36,326 nt of DNA, taken from assembly GCA_964625775.1 (NCBI GenBank), contig CAZVEH010000023.1, positions 1-36,326 on the forward strand. Reading direction: 5' to 3'. The stretch is from GCA-2786165 sp964625775. Its GTDB lineage: Bacteria; Pseudomonadota; Gammaproteobacteria; Legionellales; Legionellaceae. The notes below the pieces were generated by a model, which was given only the letters and a program-made list of their open reading frames with translations, did not search any database and was not told the origin of the DNA. A program made the position numbers and the translations under genes. Numbering within the stretch: position 1 is the stretch's first letter; every line of letters begins with the position of its first letter. This document shows, in pieces, positions 7,008 to 14,953 of this stretch.

Positions 7008-8381
7008 TCAGTTGAATCCGCCTGGTCCACGCACCCCCCTTGACCCAGTAGGTGTGTCTCGATCAGGTTCTTTTTTGTATTTTTCTTGTATCTCTGAGGC
7101 CCTGGCCGTTGGACCTAAAGGACCAGGACTAGGAGCTGTTGGTTTTTGTGTCGAAGAAATCCCGTAAGTTGTCTTGATCTGTGTCACCGCTTGTTTTGCA
7201 TCTGCAACCTTTGACTCCGCTTCTTGTATCTTGCTTTTTACCTCAATAATTCTTGGTGAGAATGTCTTCATAACCTCCTTGCGCAATTCATCTGCAGCTG
7301 ATAAAATTTCTTTTCTTTCCGTTAATTCTGCAGAAATCCGCTCTATTGTGCTCATATCTTTGGGTACGGTTAATCTCACTTCTATGAGTTTGACCTCTAG
7401 CTTTGCAATTTCACCACGGCATTTGTCCTCCATATTTTTAATGGCGATAAGCTGTCCATTATTTTTGATTTCTGCCTGGATGGCTTTTTCCTCAGCCTGA
7501 GCAGCAGCCAATTCGTTTTTGGCACTTTGCCACTCTGTTTCTGCCTGTTGTAAAAGGGGGGTGCTTGCCTTTTCTATTATTTTTTGTGCGTTTTTATCTT
7601 GAACCTTGTCAGCGATTTCATCGACTTTTTCCTGAATTTTACTCTCCCTATTCCACCAGTTGCTCAAGTATTCCAATGTCTTGACAGCTACAACGGCAGC
7701 CACCCCTAGGAATATGAAAGGGAGTGCTGGTGGGAAAAGAGCACCTAACATAGCGGTTGTCAACACACCGACAATAAGTTTCCTGGGGTTTTCCTTTGCC
7801 ATTTTGCTTAAGTTCAGCCTGGTTTTAGAGTCTAGTTCTCCAGCCTTGGAGAGCTCTGTAATCGCTTGTTGACGCAAATCCTTTCCCTTGACGGGGGAGT
7901 TGGCTTTTTGGATGCTTTCTAATTCTTTATAAATTTGCTCTTTTGCTTCGTCCTTTTTTGTTTTGCTCCACTTCGATAAGTTAATTTCAAGTAACTGTTG
8001 TCGATATGTTTCAACCTGCTCTCTGGATAGGGCAGCCACAAGCGTCTCGTTCCCTGTGTTTCTTTCTTTTGGTCCATTATCGATGCTGTCCATGGCTTTG
8101 CTGAGCGCGGTGTATTCTTTAGCATCGTTTTTCAATGCCTGCTGAGAAGCCCAACGGCTCAATGTAGTATCAGTGTCGGGAAAATCTTTTTTCAGCGCTG
8201 TTTTGTATGCATTGCGGCTAAGGCCCGGGCCCGTAGATTGTTGTGACGTATTTTGCGACTTATCTTCTCTTACCCACGGGTTCTCGCTCTGGCTTGTTGG
8301 TTCTGTAGCCCCCTCATCCGCTGCTACCGCCGCTTCTACCTCGCCTAATACATCTTTCATATTACTTGTCTTGTTGTCCAT
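7008..8381 (-). CDS. Coiled-coil membrane protein of unknown function
   Basis: A 457-residue protein not recognised. Residues 1-190 are polar, Ser/Thr/Lys/Glu-rich and probably partly disordered. Residues ~202-238 form a hydrophobic hairpin with a central FPPALPF turn, suited to two membrane helices. Residues ~245-405 are strongly heptad-like (Ala, Glu, Lys, Leu), predicting a long coiled coil. The tail is Pro/Gly-rich and ends GGFN. There is no signal peptide. ATG 8381 is preferred because GGGTG lies 6 bases upstream; the frame extends to 8441. A low-complexity N-terminus, central membrane hairpin and coiled coil are frequent in host-directed type IV effectors and in Inc-like proteins, but nothing here proves secretion. 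It stands alone, 72 bases after pagP on the same strand. Confidence 0.75.
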   Translation of the reverse strand: MDNKTSNMKDVLGEVEAAVAADEGATEPTSQSENPWVREDKSQNTSQQSTGPGLSRNAYKTALKKDFPDTDTTLSRWASQQALKNDAKEYTALSKAMDSIDNGPKERNTGNETLVAALSREQVETYRQQLLEINLSKWSKTKKDEAKEQIYKELESIQKANSPVKGKDLRQQAITELSKAGELDSKTRLNLSKMAKENPRKLIVGVLTTAMLGALFPPALPFIFLGVAAVVAVKTLEYLSNWWNRESKIQEKVDEIADKVQDKNAQKIIEKASTPLLQQAETEWQSAKNELAAAQAEEKAIQAEIKNNGQLIAIKNMEDKCRGEIAKLEVKLIEVRLTVPKDMSTIERISAELTERKEILSAADELRKEVMKTFSPRIIEVKSKIQEAESKVADAKQAVTQIKTTYGISSTQKPTAPSPGPLGPTARASEIQEKYKKEPDRDTPTGSRGVRGPGGFN

Positions 8382-8453
8382 TTCTTTCACCCAAACCAGT
8401 TGTTTGGTATAAATATAGTTCATATTGGACAAAAAATCCAATCACCTAGGCTT

Positions 8454-9017
8454 TTAATTCATCACCCATCTGACCAGCACAAACAGCACATTGCCGATAT
8501 TATGGCCACCAGGAATGTAGATGAACGACACAGAAGCGCGTTGATAATTGGCTGAAATCCAAGGAAGAACGCCAGGAAAGGGAATAGAGTGTAAGATATC
8601 GGGTCTGGAGGTGAACAAAAAGGCATATCCTGCGCCAATCGCCGCTTTGTCATTGAAGTGCAGCATTTTTTCAAAGGCGTAGCCCACAATGGGTTCGACA
8701 TTTTTGTGCGAGTCTAGGAATGCAAAGGCGTATAAGCCATGCCAATCACCGTCTTCATCATAAAAACTTTTGCCCAAACCACCGCCCCATGGGTTTTCAT
8801 TGTATAAGCCGATTCTATTGTTGGAATAGTAATAGCGGTTATGCCAGGCATAGGCTGGCACATAAAGTTCGTTTTGGCCCTGGTTCCAAATTTGATGCAG
8901 TCTTTGGCAAGAATGTTTGAAGAGTTTTGGGGTACTGGCGCAGGTGTTTGTGGATGCAGACGCAGCCTGAGCGAGTTGTCCTAGTAGCATCAGTAACCCA
9001 AAAAAATACGGTTTCAT
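8454..9017 (-). CDS. pagP: Lipid A palmitoyltransferase PagP
   Basis: A 187-residue outer-membrane enzyme that moves palmitate from phospholipid to lipid A and gives resistance to cationic antimicrobial peptides. After a signal peptide (1-20) come the PagP landmarks: LYVPAYAWHNR with His59, LYNENPWGGGLG, DWHGLYAFAFLDS with Asp102 and Ser103, EPIVGYAFEK and a C-terminal YIPGGHNIGNV strand. The His/Asp/Ser trio corresponds to the catalytic residues of E. coli PagP. The Legionella homologue is Rcp. The ATG follows the pit stop codon with no gap (TAG-ATG), so translation is coupled to a phosphate transporter. Confidence 0.93.
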   Translation of the reverse strand: MKPYFFGLLMLLGQLAQAASASTNTCASTPKLFKHSCQRLHQIWNQGQNELYVPAYAWHNRYYYSNNRIGLYNENPWGGGLGKSFYDEDGDWHGLYAFAFLDSHKNVEPIVGYAFEKMLHFNDKAAIGAGYAFLFTSRPDILHSIPFPGVLPWISANYQRASVSFIYIPGGHNIGNVLFVLVRWVMN

Positions 9018-10007
9018 CTAGGTGATCACCTTCATCATCAGGGCTGCAAAAAAAGCGGTGGCCGGAATGGTGATCAGCCAAGACAGCATCATGCGTCGCA
9101 GGGTGGACCAATTCAACTGCCGAACACTGTGAAAAATCCCGACCCCAGCAATGGACCCTGCCACGGTCTGGGTAGTGGAAACCGGTACGCCAAATTCAGA
9201 TGCAGTTAAAATGGCCAATGCAGCCCCTGTTTCAGCCGCGCAGCCACGTACGGGATTGAGTGAGGTGATTTTGGTTCCCATGGTTTGAACAATGCGCCAG
9301 CCTCCGGTCAACGTGCCCAAAGCCAGTGCCAAATGGCAGGTGATCACCACCCACAAAGGCACGGCAAAGGGGCCTTGTAGCCAAGAGCATGAAAACAATA
9401 GTATGGTAATGATCCCCATGGTTTTTTGCGCGTCATTGGTGCCATGGGTGATGCTCAAGCAAGCGGAAGAGATCAATTGTAGATATTTAAACAAGGCTTG
9501 ATTGGTTTTGGTGTTGCGCTCACGTAAAAGACGATTGATGATAAACATCACCAAAATGCTGGCAAACAGCCCAATAAACGGCGTGACTAAAATCCCAAAC
9601 ATGATTTTGCAAAGCCCGCCCCACTGTAAAGTCACCCATCCCCCTTTGATAATGGCTGCGCCTGCCAAACCGCCAATCAATGCTTGCGAAGAGCTGGAGG
9701 GCATGCCGAAATACCAGGTGATCAACCCCCAAACAATGGCGCTGAATAAAGCTGAAAAAATCAGATAACTGTCGATGATGGATATATCCACCAGATCAGT
9801 ACCAATGGTTTTGGCTACGGCCATTTTGAAGAATAGAAAAGCAATGAAATTAAATAACGCCGCCCAGAGCACTGCCTGTAACGGGGTGAGCACTTTGGTG
9901 GTGACAATGGTCGCAATCGAATTTGCCGCATCATGGAATCCATTGATAAAGTCAAATACATAGGCGGTCAAGAGCACACAAACTATCCATAAAGTCTCTT
10001 GTGCCAT
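9018..10007 (-). CDS. pit: PiT-family inorganic phosphate transporter
   Basis: A 329-residue inner-membrane carrier with about ten hydrophobic segments. Both inverted half-repeats hold the PiT signature: NGFHDAAN (22-29) and HGTNDAQK (188-195). The loop GMPSSSSQALIGGLAG (101-116) and its mirror VPVSTTQTVAGSIAG near the C-terminus are also typical. Such proteins import metal-phosphate with protons or sodium. It belongs to the short, single-module form. Its start has a strong GGGAGGA Shine-Dalgarno and follows coq7 by 12 bases; pagP follows directly. No DUF47 (PhoU-like) partner, the usual neighbour, is present. Confidence 0.93.
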   Translation of the reverse strand: MAQETLWIVCVLLTAYVFDFINGFHDAANSIATIVTTKVLTPLQAVLWAALFNFIAFLFFKMAVAKTIGTDLVDISIIDSYLIFSALFSAIVWGLITWYFGMPSSSSQALIGGLAGAAIIKGGWVTLQWGGLCKIMFGILVTPFIGLFASILVMFIINRLLRERNTKTNQALFKYLQLISSACLSITHGTNDAQKTMGIITILLFSCSWLQGPFAVPLWVVITCHLALALGTLTGGWRIVQTMGTKITSLNPVRGCAAETGAALAILTASEFGVPVSTTQTVAGSIAGVGIFHSVRQLNWSTLRRMMLSWLITIPATAFFAALMMKVIT

Positions 10008-10019
10008 AGTGTCCTCCCA

Positions 10020-10661
10020 TCATAGGTAATAACTACTAGTGGTTAGCAGCCGAGAACCCCAGTGCATCAAGGTTCGAACCACATAGGGTAACGTATGCCC
10101 CCCTTGTGCAAAAGCAGAGAGCGCATGGTTGTTTTCATCAATGGCCATTTGTGTGATGATCGCATGGGTTTTTTGATCTTGGGGCGGAATAAGTGCAAGG
10201 TGACCGTGCAAGTGGCGAGTGACTTGACGTTCGGTTTCAGCCAAAAATCCCAGACTGATGTGATCCCCGGCCAAGCCTGCCAACGCCCCTATCACAAAAG
10301 AAACGCTATACCATACGGGTGTGAGGACACTCGGATATGCGTCTAATTCGGTCAGCCGTTGTTCACACCAAGCCAGATGGTCGACTTCCTCTTCTGCCGC
10401 AGTGCGTAAATGTTCGCGAATGGCGGGTTTCTGTGCTGCAAGCGCTTGGCCTTGGTATAGGGCTTGAGCGGAGACTTCTCCGGCGTGGTTGACACGCATC
10501 AAGCTGGCAATATGCTGCTTTTGGGTGCTGTTTAAATCAGCTTCTGCCAGGCCTTCACTGGGACTGGGTCGCGTAGCCATACGCACATTCGGCTTGAGTA
10601 CCGTGCGTAATGCGGTGTCGAAGATCTCAATGCATTGATCGGTAAAAGAATAAGGTCGCAT
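10020..10661 (-). CDS. coq7: Ubiquinone C6-hydroxylase Coq7 (demethoxyubiquinone monooxygenase)
   Basis: A 213-residue di-iron carboxylate enzyme that hydroxylates demethoxyubiquinol in ubiquinone synthesis; in many bacteria it replaces the flavoprotein UbiF. The four-helix ligand set is visible: Glu62 in VNHAGEVSA, Glu92 and His95 in EEEVDHL, Glu142/144 in AETERQV, and Glu176 and His179 in DENNHA. Length and architecture are normal. It appears to lead the coq7-pit-pagP operon; no obvious functional link joins quinone synthesis to the two transport and envelope genes behind it. Confidence 0.95.
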   Translation of the reverse strand: MRPYSFTDQCIEIFDTALRTVLKPNVRMATRPSPSEGLAEADLNSTQKQHIASLMRVNHAGEVSAQALYQGQALAAQKPAIREHLRTAAEEEVDHLAWCEQRLTELDAYPSVLTPVWYSVSFVIGALAGLAGDHISLGFLAETERQVTRHLHGHLALIPPQDQKTHAIITQMAIDENNHALSAFAQGGHTLPYVVRTLMHWGSRLLTTSSYYL

Positions 10662-10736
10662 GCGCAGTATGAATAAGAATATTATTTAAGATTATACAGA
10701 TTTTATTGAAATTGAGAACTCACCTTTGTGCCTTAT

Positions 10737-10911
10737 CAGGGTAAGATCACGTCTGAATGAATATGAGTCTAATCTTCGTCTTTGCGAACGAAGTGAAGCA
10801 ATCCAGATCGATTCTCAATTGAAATACCGATCTGGATTGCTTCGCTATCGCTCGCAAAGACGATGTATTGCTTTAAGTGATACAAATTAACTCACTCATG
10901 CGGTTACCCTG
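10737..10911. mobile_element. Candidate 175-bp non-autonomous element enclosing a palindrome
   Basis: The tips CAGGGTAA (10737-10744) and TTACCCTG (10904-10911) are perfect inverted repeats. Outside them lie TGTGCCTTAT (10727-10736) and GGTGCCTTAT (10912-10921), a 10-base direct repeat with one mismatch, as expected of a target duplication. Inside, 10777-10810 and 10828-10862 form an imperfect inverted repeat of about 34 bases (CGTCTTTGCGA... and its complement), of the kind dispersed through many genomes. No reading frame of note. It fills most of the 382-base gap between coq7 and the cold-shock gene. CAGGG tips with 8-10 base duplications recall ISAs1-type ends, but this is a weak match. 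Confidence 0.45.
10777..10862. repeat. Long imperfect inverted repeat
   Basis: The left arm begins CGTCTTTGCGAACGAAG and continues through GCAATCCAGATCG; the right arm is its reverse complement with only a few changes and one extra base. The RNA would fold into a hairpin of over 30 pairs with a 17-base loop. It could act as a transcription barrier between the divergent coq7 and moxR-bat operons. Confidence 0.7.
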
Positions 10912-10962
10912 GGTGCCTTATCAAATTTTACCTTTTATTGGAACTTTTTGTACCAAATGACC

Positions 10963-10991
10963 TTGAATCAATTGTTCCTTGACCCCATATT
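10963..10991 (+). promoter_or_regulatory. Possible promoter of the csd-moxR-bat operon
   Basis: TTGAAT (10963-10968), a 17-base spacer and CATATT (10986-10991) give a fair sigma-70 promoter, placing the RNA start about 45 bases before the ATG at 11044. A second -10-like TATAAT at 11056-11061 lies inside the gene. Confidence 0.35.
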
Positions 10992-11043
10992 TGATACTCT
11001 AGGCGGGGGCGAACTCCGCTCGATTATTAATGGGAATGATGGC

Positions 11044-11307
11044 ATGAGTATAAAATGTATAATGCAGTGGTTTAAAAATTTGTTTTCCGCTGCGCCTTCT
11101 GGTACTAGAAGTTCAGGAGTGATTAAATTTTTTGATCGCAAAAAACGGTTTGGGTTTATCATCGCGAATGATCATGAGTATTTCTTTCATGTGGCAGCAA
11201 CACGTCCGCGCGATTTTAAAGCATTACAAGATGGTGTGGCAGTAACCTTTGTCATCATCAAAGGCAAGAAAGGACCACAGGCGGATCACATTGAAATTGT
11301 AAGGTGA
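11044..11307 (+). CDS. Cold-shock-domain (OB-fold) nucleic-acid-binding protein
   Basis: An 87-residue protein whose residues 24-86 form a cold-shock domain: GVIKFFDRKKRFGFI carries the RNP1-like motif and EYFFHV the RNP2-like motif, ending in GKKGPQADHIEIV. It should bind single-stranded RNA or DNA. A 20-residue Ser/Gly-containing leader precedes the domain. The frame is open from 10948; ATG 11044 is preferred, with GGGA 11-14 bases upstream, but the start is uncertain (ATG 11062 is another option). It lies 4 bases before moxR, whose Shine-Dalgarno AAGGTGA overlaps its stop, so an RNA-binding protein heads the Bat operon. Confidence 0.8.
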   Translation: MSIKCIMQWFKNLFSAAPSGTRSSGVIKFFDRKKRFGFIIANDHEYFFHVAATRPRDFKALQDGVAVTFVIIKGKKGPQADHIEIVR

Positions 11308-11311
11308 CGTT

Positions 11312-12319
11312 ATGGAGCACATCAAGCATCGTTCTTCTTTATCCATTCAAGAGCAAATTGTCGAACTCAGTCGTCATTTGAATACTCGTATTCTTGGGCA
11401 AACGGGTTTGGTGTCACGGATATTGATTGTGCTGCTGGCTGACGGTCATTTACTGCTGGAAGGTGCGCCTGGATTGGCCAAAACCAGGGCAGTAAAGGAA
11501 TTGTCGGCGGGTGTTGAGGGTTCGTTTCACCGTATCCAATTCACCCCTGATTTGCTACCGGGAGATTTAACCGGCACCGATGTGTATCATCCCGAAGATG
11601 GTTCTTTTGTATTCGCGCCAGGGCCTATTTTTCATAATATGGTTTTGGCTGATGAAATCAATCGTGCGCCGGCCAAAGTTCAGTCTGCATTATTAGAAGC
11701 AATGGCCGAACGTCAGGTTACGATTGGCAGTAAGACCTATCCCTTGCCGGAATTGTTTTTGGTCATGGCCACGCAAAATCCGATTGAACAAGAAGGCACG
11801 TATCCTTTGCCTGAAGCACAGTTAGATCGTTTTTTGATGTATGTGACCATATCGTATCCAGATGAACAGGTAGAGCGTGAGATTTTAGGGTTGGCCCGAC
11901 AAGAGGCCCTCCATAGTCATTCTGCTCTCAAATCGCATACGCAATCGCAGATCCAGCCGTTGTCGCAGGATGTTTTATTACAAGCACGACAACAAGTATT
12001 ACAGGTGCATACCAGCCCTGCATTGGAACGTTATATCGTCCAATTGGTGGTGGCCACGCGTAACCCAGCACCCTATGGAGAAGCGTTAGGACGTTGGGTG
12101 AGATTTGGCGCCAGTCCGCGCGCGACGATTGCCTTAGATCGATGCTCTAAAGCGCATGCTTGGTTAGCCGGGCGTGATTTCGTAACACCGGAAGACATTC
12201 ATGCCATTGCGCATGAAGTGCTGCGTCATCGGATTTTGTTGACCTATGAAGCAGAGGCCGAAGGTGTGCGTTGCGATGAGTTTATTACCGAATTGTTGCG
12301 TCGCGTGGCGGTTCCTTAG
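11312..12319 (+). CDS. MoxR-family AAA+ ATPase
   Basis: A 335-residue AAA+ protein. Walker A is GAPGLAKT (51-58), Walker B is VLADEI (111-116), and sensor 1 sits in ATQNPIEQEGTYPLPEAQLDRF, the MoxR hallmark; an arginine-rich lid domain follows. MoxR ATPases act as chaperones for von Willebrand A-domain partners, and here two such proteins (BatA, BatB) are encoded downstream. ATG 11312 has AAGGTGA 4 bases before it. In this family moxR normally abuts the DUF58 gene; here a 136-bp mobile element lies between them. Confidence 0.95.
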   Translation: MEHIKHRSSLSIQEQIVELSRHLNTRILGQTGLVSRILIVLLADGHLLLEGAPGLAKTRAVKELSAGVEGSFHRIQFTPDLLPGDLTGTDVYHPEDGSFVFAPGPIFHNMVLADEINRAPAKVQSALLEAMAERQVTIGSKTYPLPELFLVMATQNPIEQEGTYPLPEAQLDRFLMYVTISYPDEQVEREILGLARQEALHSHSALKSHTQSQIQPLSQDVLLQARQQVLQVHTSPALERYIVQLVVATRNPAPYGEALGRWVRFGASPRATIALDRCSKAHAWLAGRDFVTPEDIHAIAHEVLRHRILLTYEAEAEGVRCDEFITELLRRVAVP

Positions 12320-12330
12320 GTATACTTCGC

Positions 12331-12466
12331 GTAACTACTCACCCGTTCGCCCTGAGGAGCCGCTTTTGCGGCGTCTCGAAGGGTCATGTATTTTGAAAGT
12401 AAGCCTTCGAGACGGATGCTCCGCATCCTCCTCAGGCCGAACGGTTCTAGTGGGGTGAGCAGTTAC
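12331..12466. mobile_element. IS66-type miniature element, copy 1, within the Bat operon
   Basis: The 136-bp unit starts GTAACTACTCACC and ends GGTGAGCAGTTAC, a terminal inverted repeat with one mismatch. It is flanked by a perfect 8-base direct repeat TACTTCGC (12323-12330 and 12467-12474). The interior is an imperfect palindrome (CGTCTCGAAGG... paired with CCTTCGAGACG, and GTTCGCCCTGAGGA paired with TCCTCAGGCCGAAC). No transposase is encoded. GTAA tips and 8-bp duplications are the marks of the IS66 family. A second copy lies at 19983-20102. Confidence 0.85.
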
Positions 12467-12543
12467 TACTTCGCGAAGTATAGCGTTTGATGTCTTTCAT
12501 GGGGCGAAGGGATTGTGAGGGTGCGTCGGTTTCGGAGATCGTA

Positions 12544-13449
12544 ATGAATGGTGTGTCGGTTGGTATTACAGAATTGATTGCGCTTGCATCGCAAGCCCAG
12601 CGAGTTTGTTACGCGCCGGATGGCGTTGCCCAGCGTCCTGGTCAACACCAATCCAAAGTGCGTGGTCGTGGGATGGATTTTTCCGAAGCGCGCAATTATC
12701 AAGCCGGCGATGACATACGTCATATGGAATGGCGTATGACGGCACGCACCGGCAGACCTCATGTGAAAGTCTACCAAGAAGAACGTGAGCGTCCGGTGTT
12801 TCTGTTGGTCGATTTTAATCCCTCTATGTATTTTGGCACCCGTATTGCCTTTAAATCAGTGGTTGCTGCCCGATTGGCAGCCGTGTTGGCGTGGACGGCA
12901 GCCAAGCAGGGTGACCGGGTCGGAGGATTGATTTTTTCCGCACAGGCGCATCAAGAGTTTGCGCCACGCTCACGACAAGCCGGTATTTTGCCATTTTTGG
13001 CAGGATTAAGTCGGTATTCGCAGCACATAGGCTCACAACAACAAGATAACCCACAAAGCTTCTACCAGGCTTTGTTGCGCATGCAGTATGTGATCAAGCC
13101 TGGCAGCATAGTGGTATTGATTTCTGATTTTTATCAGATGGACGAACCCAGTGAGCAATTGCTGAAGCGTTTGCACGTCCATAACGATATTTTGGCTTAT
13201 CATGTGTGCGACCCTTTAGAATTAGCACCCCCCATGCCAGATGCTTATGGTATGACCGATGGACAGACCGATGTGGTGGTGGATACCAGTATGGATAGTG
13301 TTCGTTTTGGGTATCAATTTTACTGTGAGCAACGGATGACCGCTCTGCGGCAACAACTCAAACGTATGCAGATGCAGTATGTACAAATCACCGCTCAAAG
13401 TCATCTGGCTTTATTGGTCAAACAAACCTTTCCAAGGTTGAGGTCATAA
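12544..13449 (+). CDS. DUF58 protein of the MoxR-Bat system
   Basis: A 301-residue DUF58 protein. The domain signature GRGMDFSEARNYQAGDDIRHMEWRMTARTG is followed by a degenerate von Willebrand-like segment beginning VFLLVDFNPSMYFG. DUF58 proteins accompany MoxR ATPases and are thought to be adaptors or substrates. The ATG at 12544 is preferred over ATG 12490 because GGAG lies 6 bases upstream and homology begins just after it. The stop overlaps the next gene by one base (TAATG). The gene is 77 bases downstream of the mobile element that separates it from moxR. Confidence 0.9.
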   Translation: MNGVSVGITELIALASQAQRVCYAPDGVAQRPGQHQSKVRGRGMDFSEARNYQAGDDIRHMEWRMTARTGRPHVKVYQEERERPVFLLVDFNPSMYFGTRIAFKSVVAARLAAVLAWTAAKQGDRVGGLIFSAQAHQEFAPRSRQAGILPFLAGLSRYSQHIGSQQQDNPQSFYQALLRMQYVIKPGSIVVLISDFYQMDEPSEQLLKRLHVHNDILAYHVCDPLELAPPMPDAYGMTDGQTDVVVDTSMDSVRFGYQFYCEQRMTALRQQLKRMQMQYVQITAQSHLALLVKQTFPRLRS

Positions 13450-13946
13450 TGTCACCCTTGTCGAATCCTGCGGATCCCTTACAGCAATTGCGTGATATTC
13501 ATTTGCCGTCAGCGATAGGCGCTTGGCCATGGGCCCCAGGATGGTATGTATTATTGGGGTTAGCTGCTCTGACCAGCGTGGTGGGATTCTGGTGGGGCTG
13601 GCGTGTGTATCGCTATGGTTTGGCCAAGCGTGCGGCGTTACACCTATTAGACGACTATGAGCATGCTTATACAGAGCAATCTGATACTCAACAAACCAGC
13701 GCCGCAATTGCCGATGTCCTAAAGCGTGTGGCATTGGCTTATTTTCCTAGGGAACGTGTGGCCGAGCTGCATGGCCACGCATGGTTGCATTTTTTAAATG
13801 ACACGGGTGTCAAACTTGATTTTTTTGCTGAGCAAGAGGCTTTGTTGAGCTGTCCATATCAAGCGAATCATGTCTGTGATTTAAAAGGATTATTTCGTTT
13901 GGCTCGCTTGTGGGTTAAGCAACGGAGGATCCGATGTTTGTCCTAG
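13449..13946 (+). CDS. DUF4381 membrane protein of the Bat operon
   Basis: A 165-residue protein with one membrane helix at ~28-52 (WYVLLGLAALTSVVGFWWGW) and a cytoplasmic helical domain. The lead-in DPLQQLRDIHLPSAIGAWPWAPGWY and the place between DUF58 and batA mark it as the DUF4381 component. Its role is unknown, presumably assembly of the membrane Bat complex. It shares one base with the DUF58 stop and overlaps batA by 13 bases. Confidence 0.85.
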   Translation: MSPLSNPADPLQQLRDIHLPSAIGAWPWAPGWYVLLGLAALTSVVGFWWGWRVYRYGLAKRAALHLLDDYEHAYTEQSDTQQTSAAIADVLKRVALAYFPRERVAELHGHAWLHFLNDTGVKLDFFAEQEALLSCPYQANHVCDLKGLFRLARLWVKQRRIRCLS

Positions 13947-14953
13947 CACTGCCCTATGTACTGTGGCTCCTGCCCGTGTCTTTGCTCATTTGGTTTTTGA
14001 CCCCGGCGGTCAAAACGCAGGTGTCTGTTGCGCTGAAAGTGCCTTTTTTTCAGTCTATGGCGCAGTTGGTGAATGCTGAGAAAAAAACCGGGATCAAACA
14101 ACGCTATTTTTTAGGGTTGCATCTTGCCTGGTGTTTGATGATTGTTGCCGCGGCAGGGCCGCGCTGGGTTGGCCCGCCGCAGGCTTTGTCTAGAGATAGC
14201 TACAATATCATCTTAGCGTTGGATATTTCTCCTAGCATGGAAGTCAAAGACATGCTGGATCATGGGCGACGTGTGACCCGATTGTATGCGGTAAAACGAG
14301 CTGCGAAACAATTTGTCGAGAAACGTCATGGGGATAAAATTGGCTTGATTTTATTTGGTGAACAAGCCTATCTCCTCACCCCTTTGACCTATGATCGCCA
14401 TAATGTGGCGCAACGGATTGATGATGCCACGGTGGGATTGGCGGGCAAAGCCACGTCCATCGGAGATGCCTTAGGTCTTGCCATCAAGCGCTTACAGCAG
14501 GTACCCGCAGAAGGACGCATGATCGTATTATTGACGGATGGCGTGTCTAATGCCGGCGTATTGTCGCCGATCAAGGCTGCAAAATTGGCCAAGAGCGAAG
14601 GGATACAAATCAATACCATAGGATTGCATTCGAGTGTGGATCCGCGTTCGTTTGACGGGTTGTTTTTGAGCATGAGCGGGGCAGCTGACTTGGATGAGGC
14701 TACTTTAAAAACAGTGGCAAAAACCACTGGGGGGCGTTATTTTCGGGCCACCGATCAGGCGTCTTTAGAGCGTATTTATGAATTTATTGATCGCATGACA
14801 CGTGTGTCTCAGGACCAAGCAGAACTTCGACCTCAATACGAGTACTACCCTTGGTTTTTGGCGATGGGGCTGCTTGTTTTGCTCAGTCTTTTGATCGCGA
14901 ATAGTGGTTGGCGCTTATTTTTTGAACGTGTGAAAGGGGCAAAACATGGCTGA
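13934..14953 (+). CDS. batA: BatA-like von Willebrand A-domain membrane protein
   Basis: A 339-residue inner-membrane protein: N-terminal helix (~4-22), second helix (~60-75), a VWA domain in the periplasm or cytoplasm, and a C-terminal helix (~308-326). The metal-ion-dependent adhesion site is complete: DISPS (Asp97, Ser99, Ser101), a threonine near 174 and LTDG (Asp202). The name comes from Bacteroides aerotolerance, and related clusters aid stress and envelope tolerance. GGAGGAT lies 3 bases before the ATG. It overlaps batB by 8 bases. Confidence 0.9.
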   Translation: MFVLALPYVLWLLPVSLLIWFLTPAVKTQVSVALKVPFFQSMAQLVNAEKKTGIKQRYFLGLHLAWCLMIVAAAGPRWVGPPQALSRDSYNIILALDISPSMEVKDMLDHGRRVTRLYAVKRAAKQFVEKRHGDKIGLILFGEQAYLLTPLTYDRHNVAQRIDDATVGLAGKATSIGDALGLAIKRLQQVPAEGRMIVLLTDGVSNAGVLSPIKAAKLAKSEGIQINTIGLHSSVDPRSFDGLFLSMSGAADLDEATLKTVAKTTGGRYFRATDQASLERIYEFIDRMTRVSQDQAELRPQYEYYPWFLAMGLLVLLSLLIANSGWRLFFERVKGAKHG

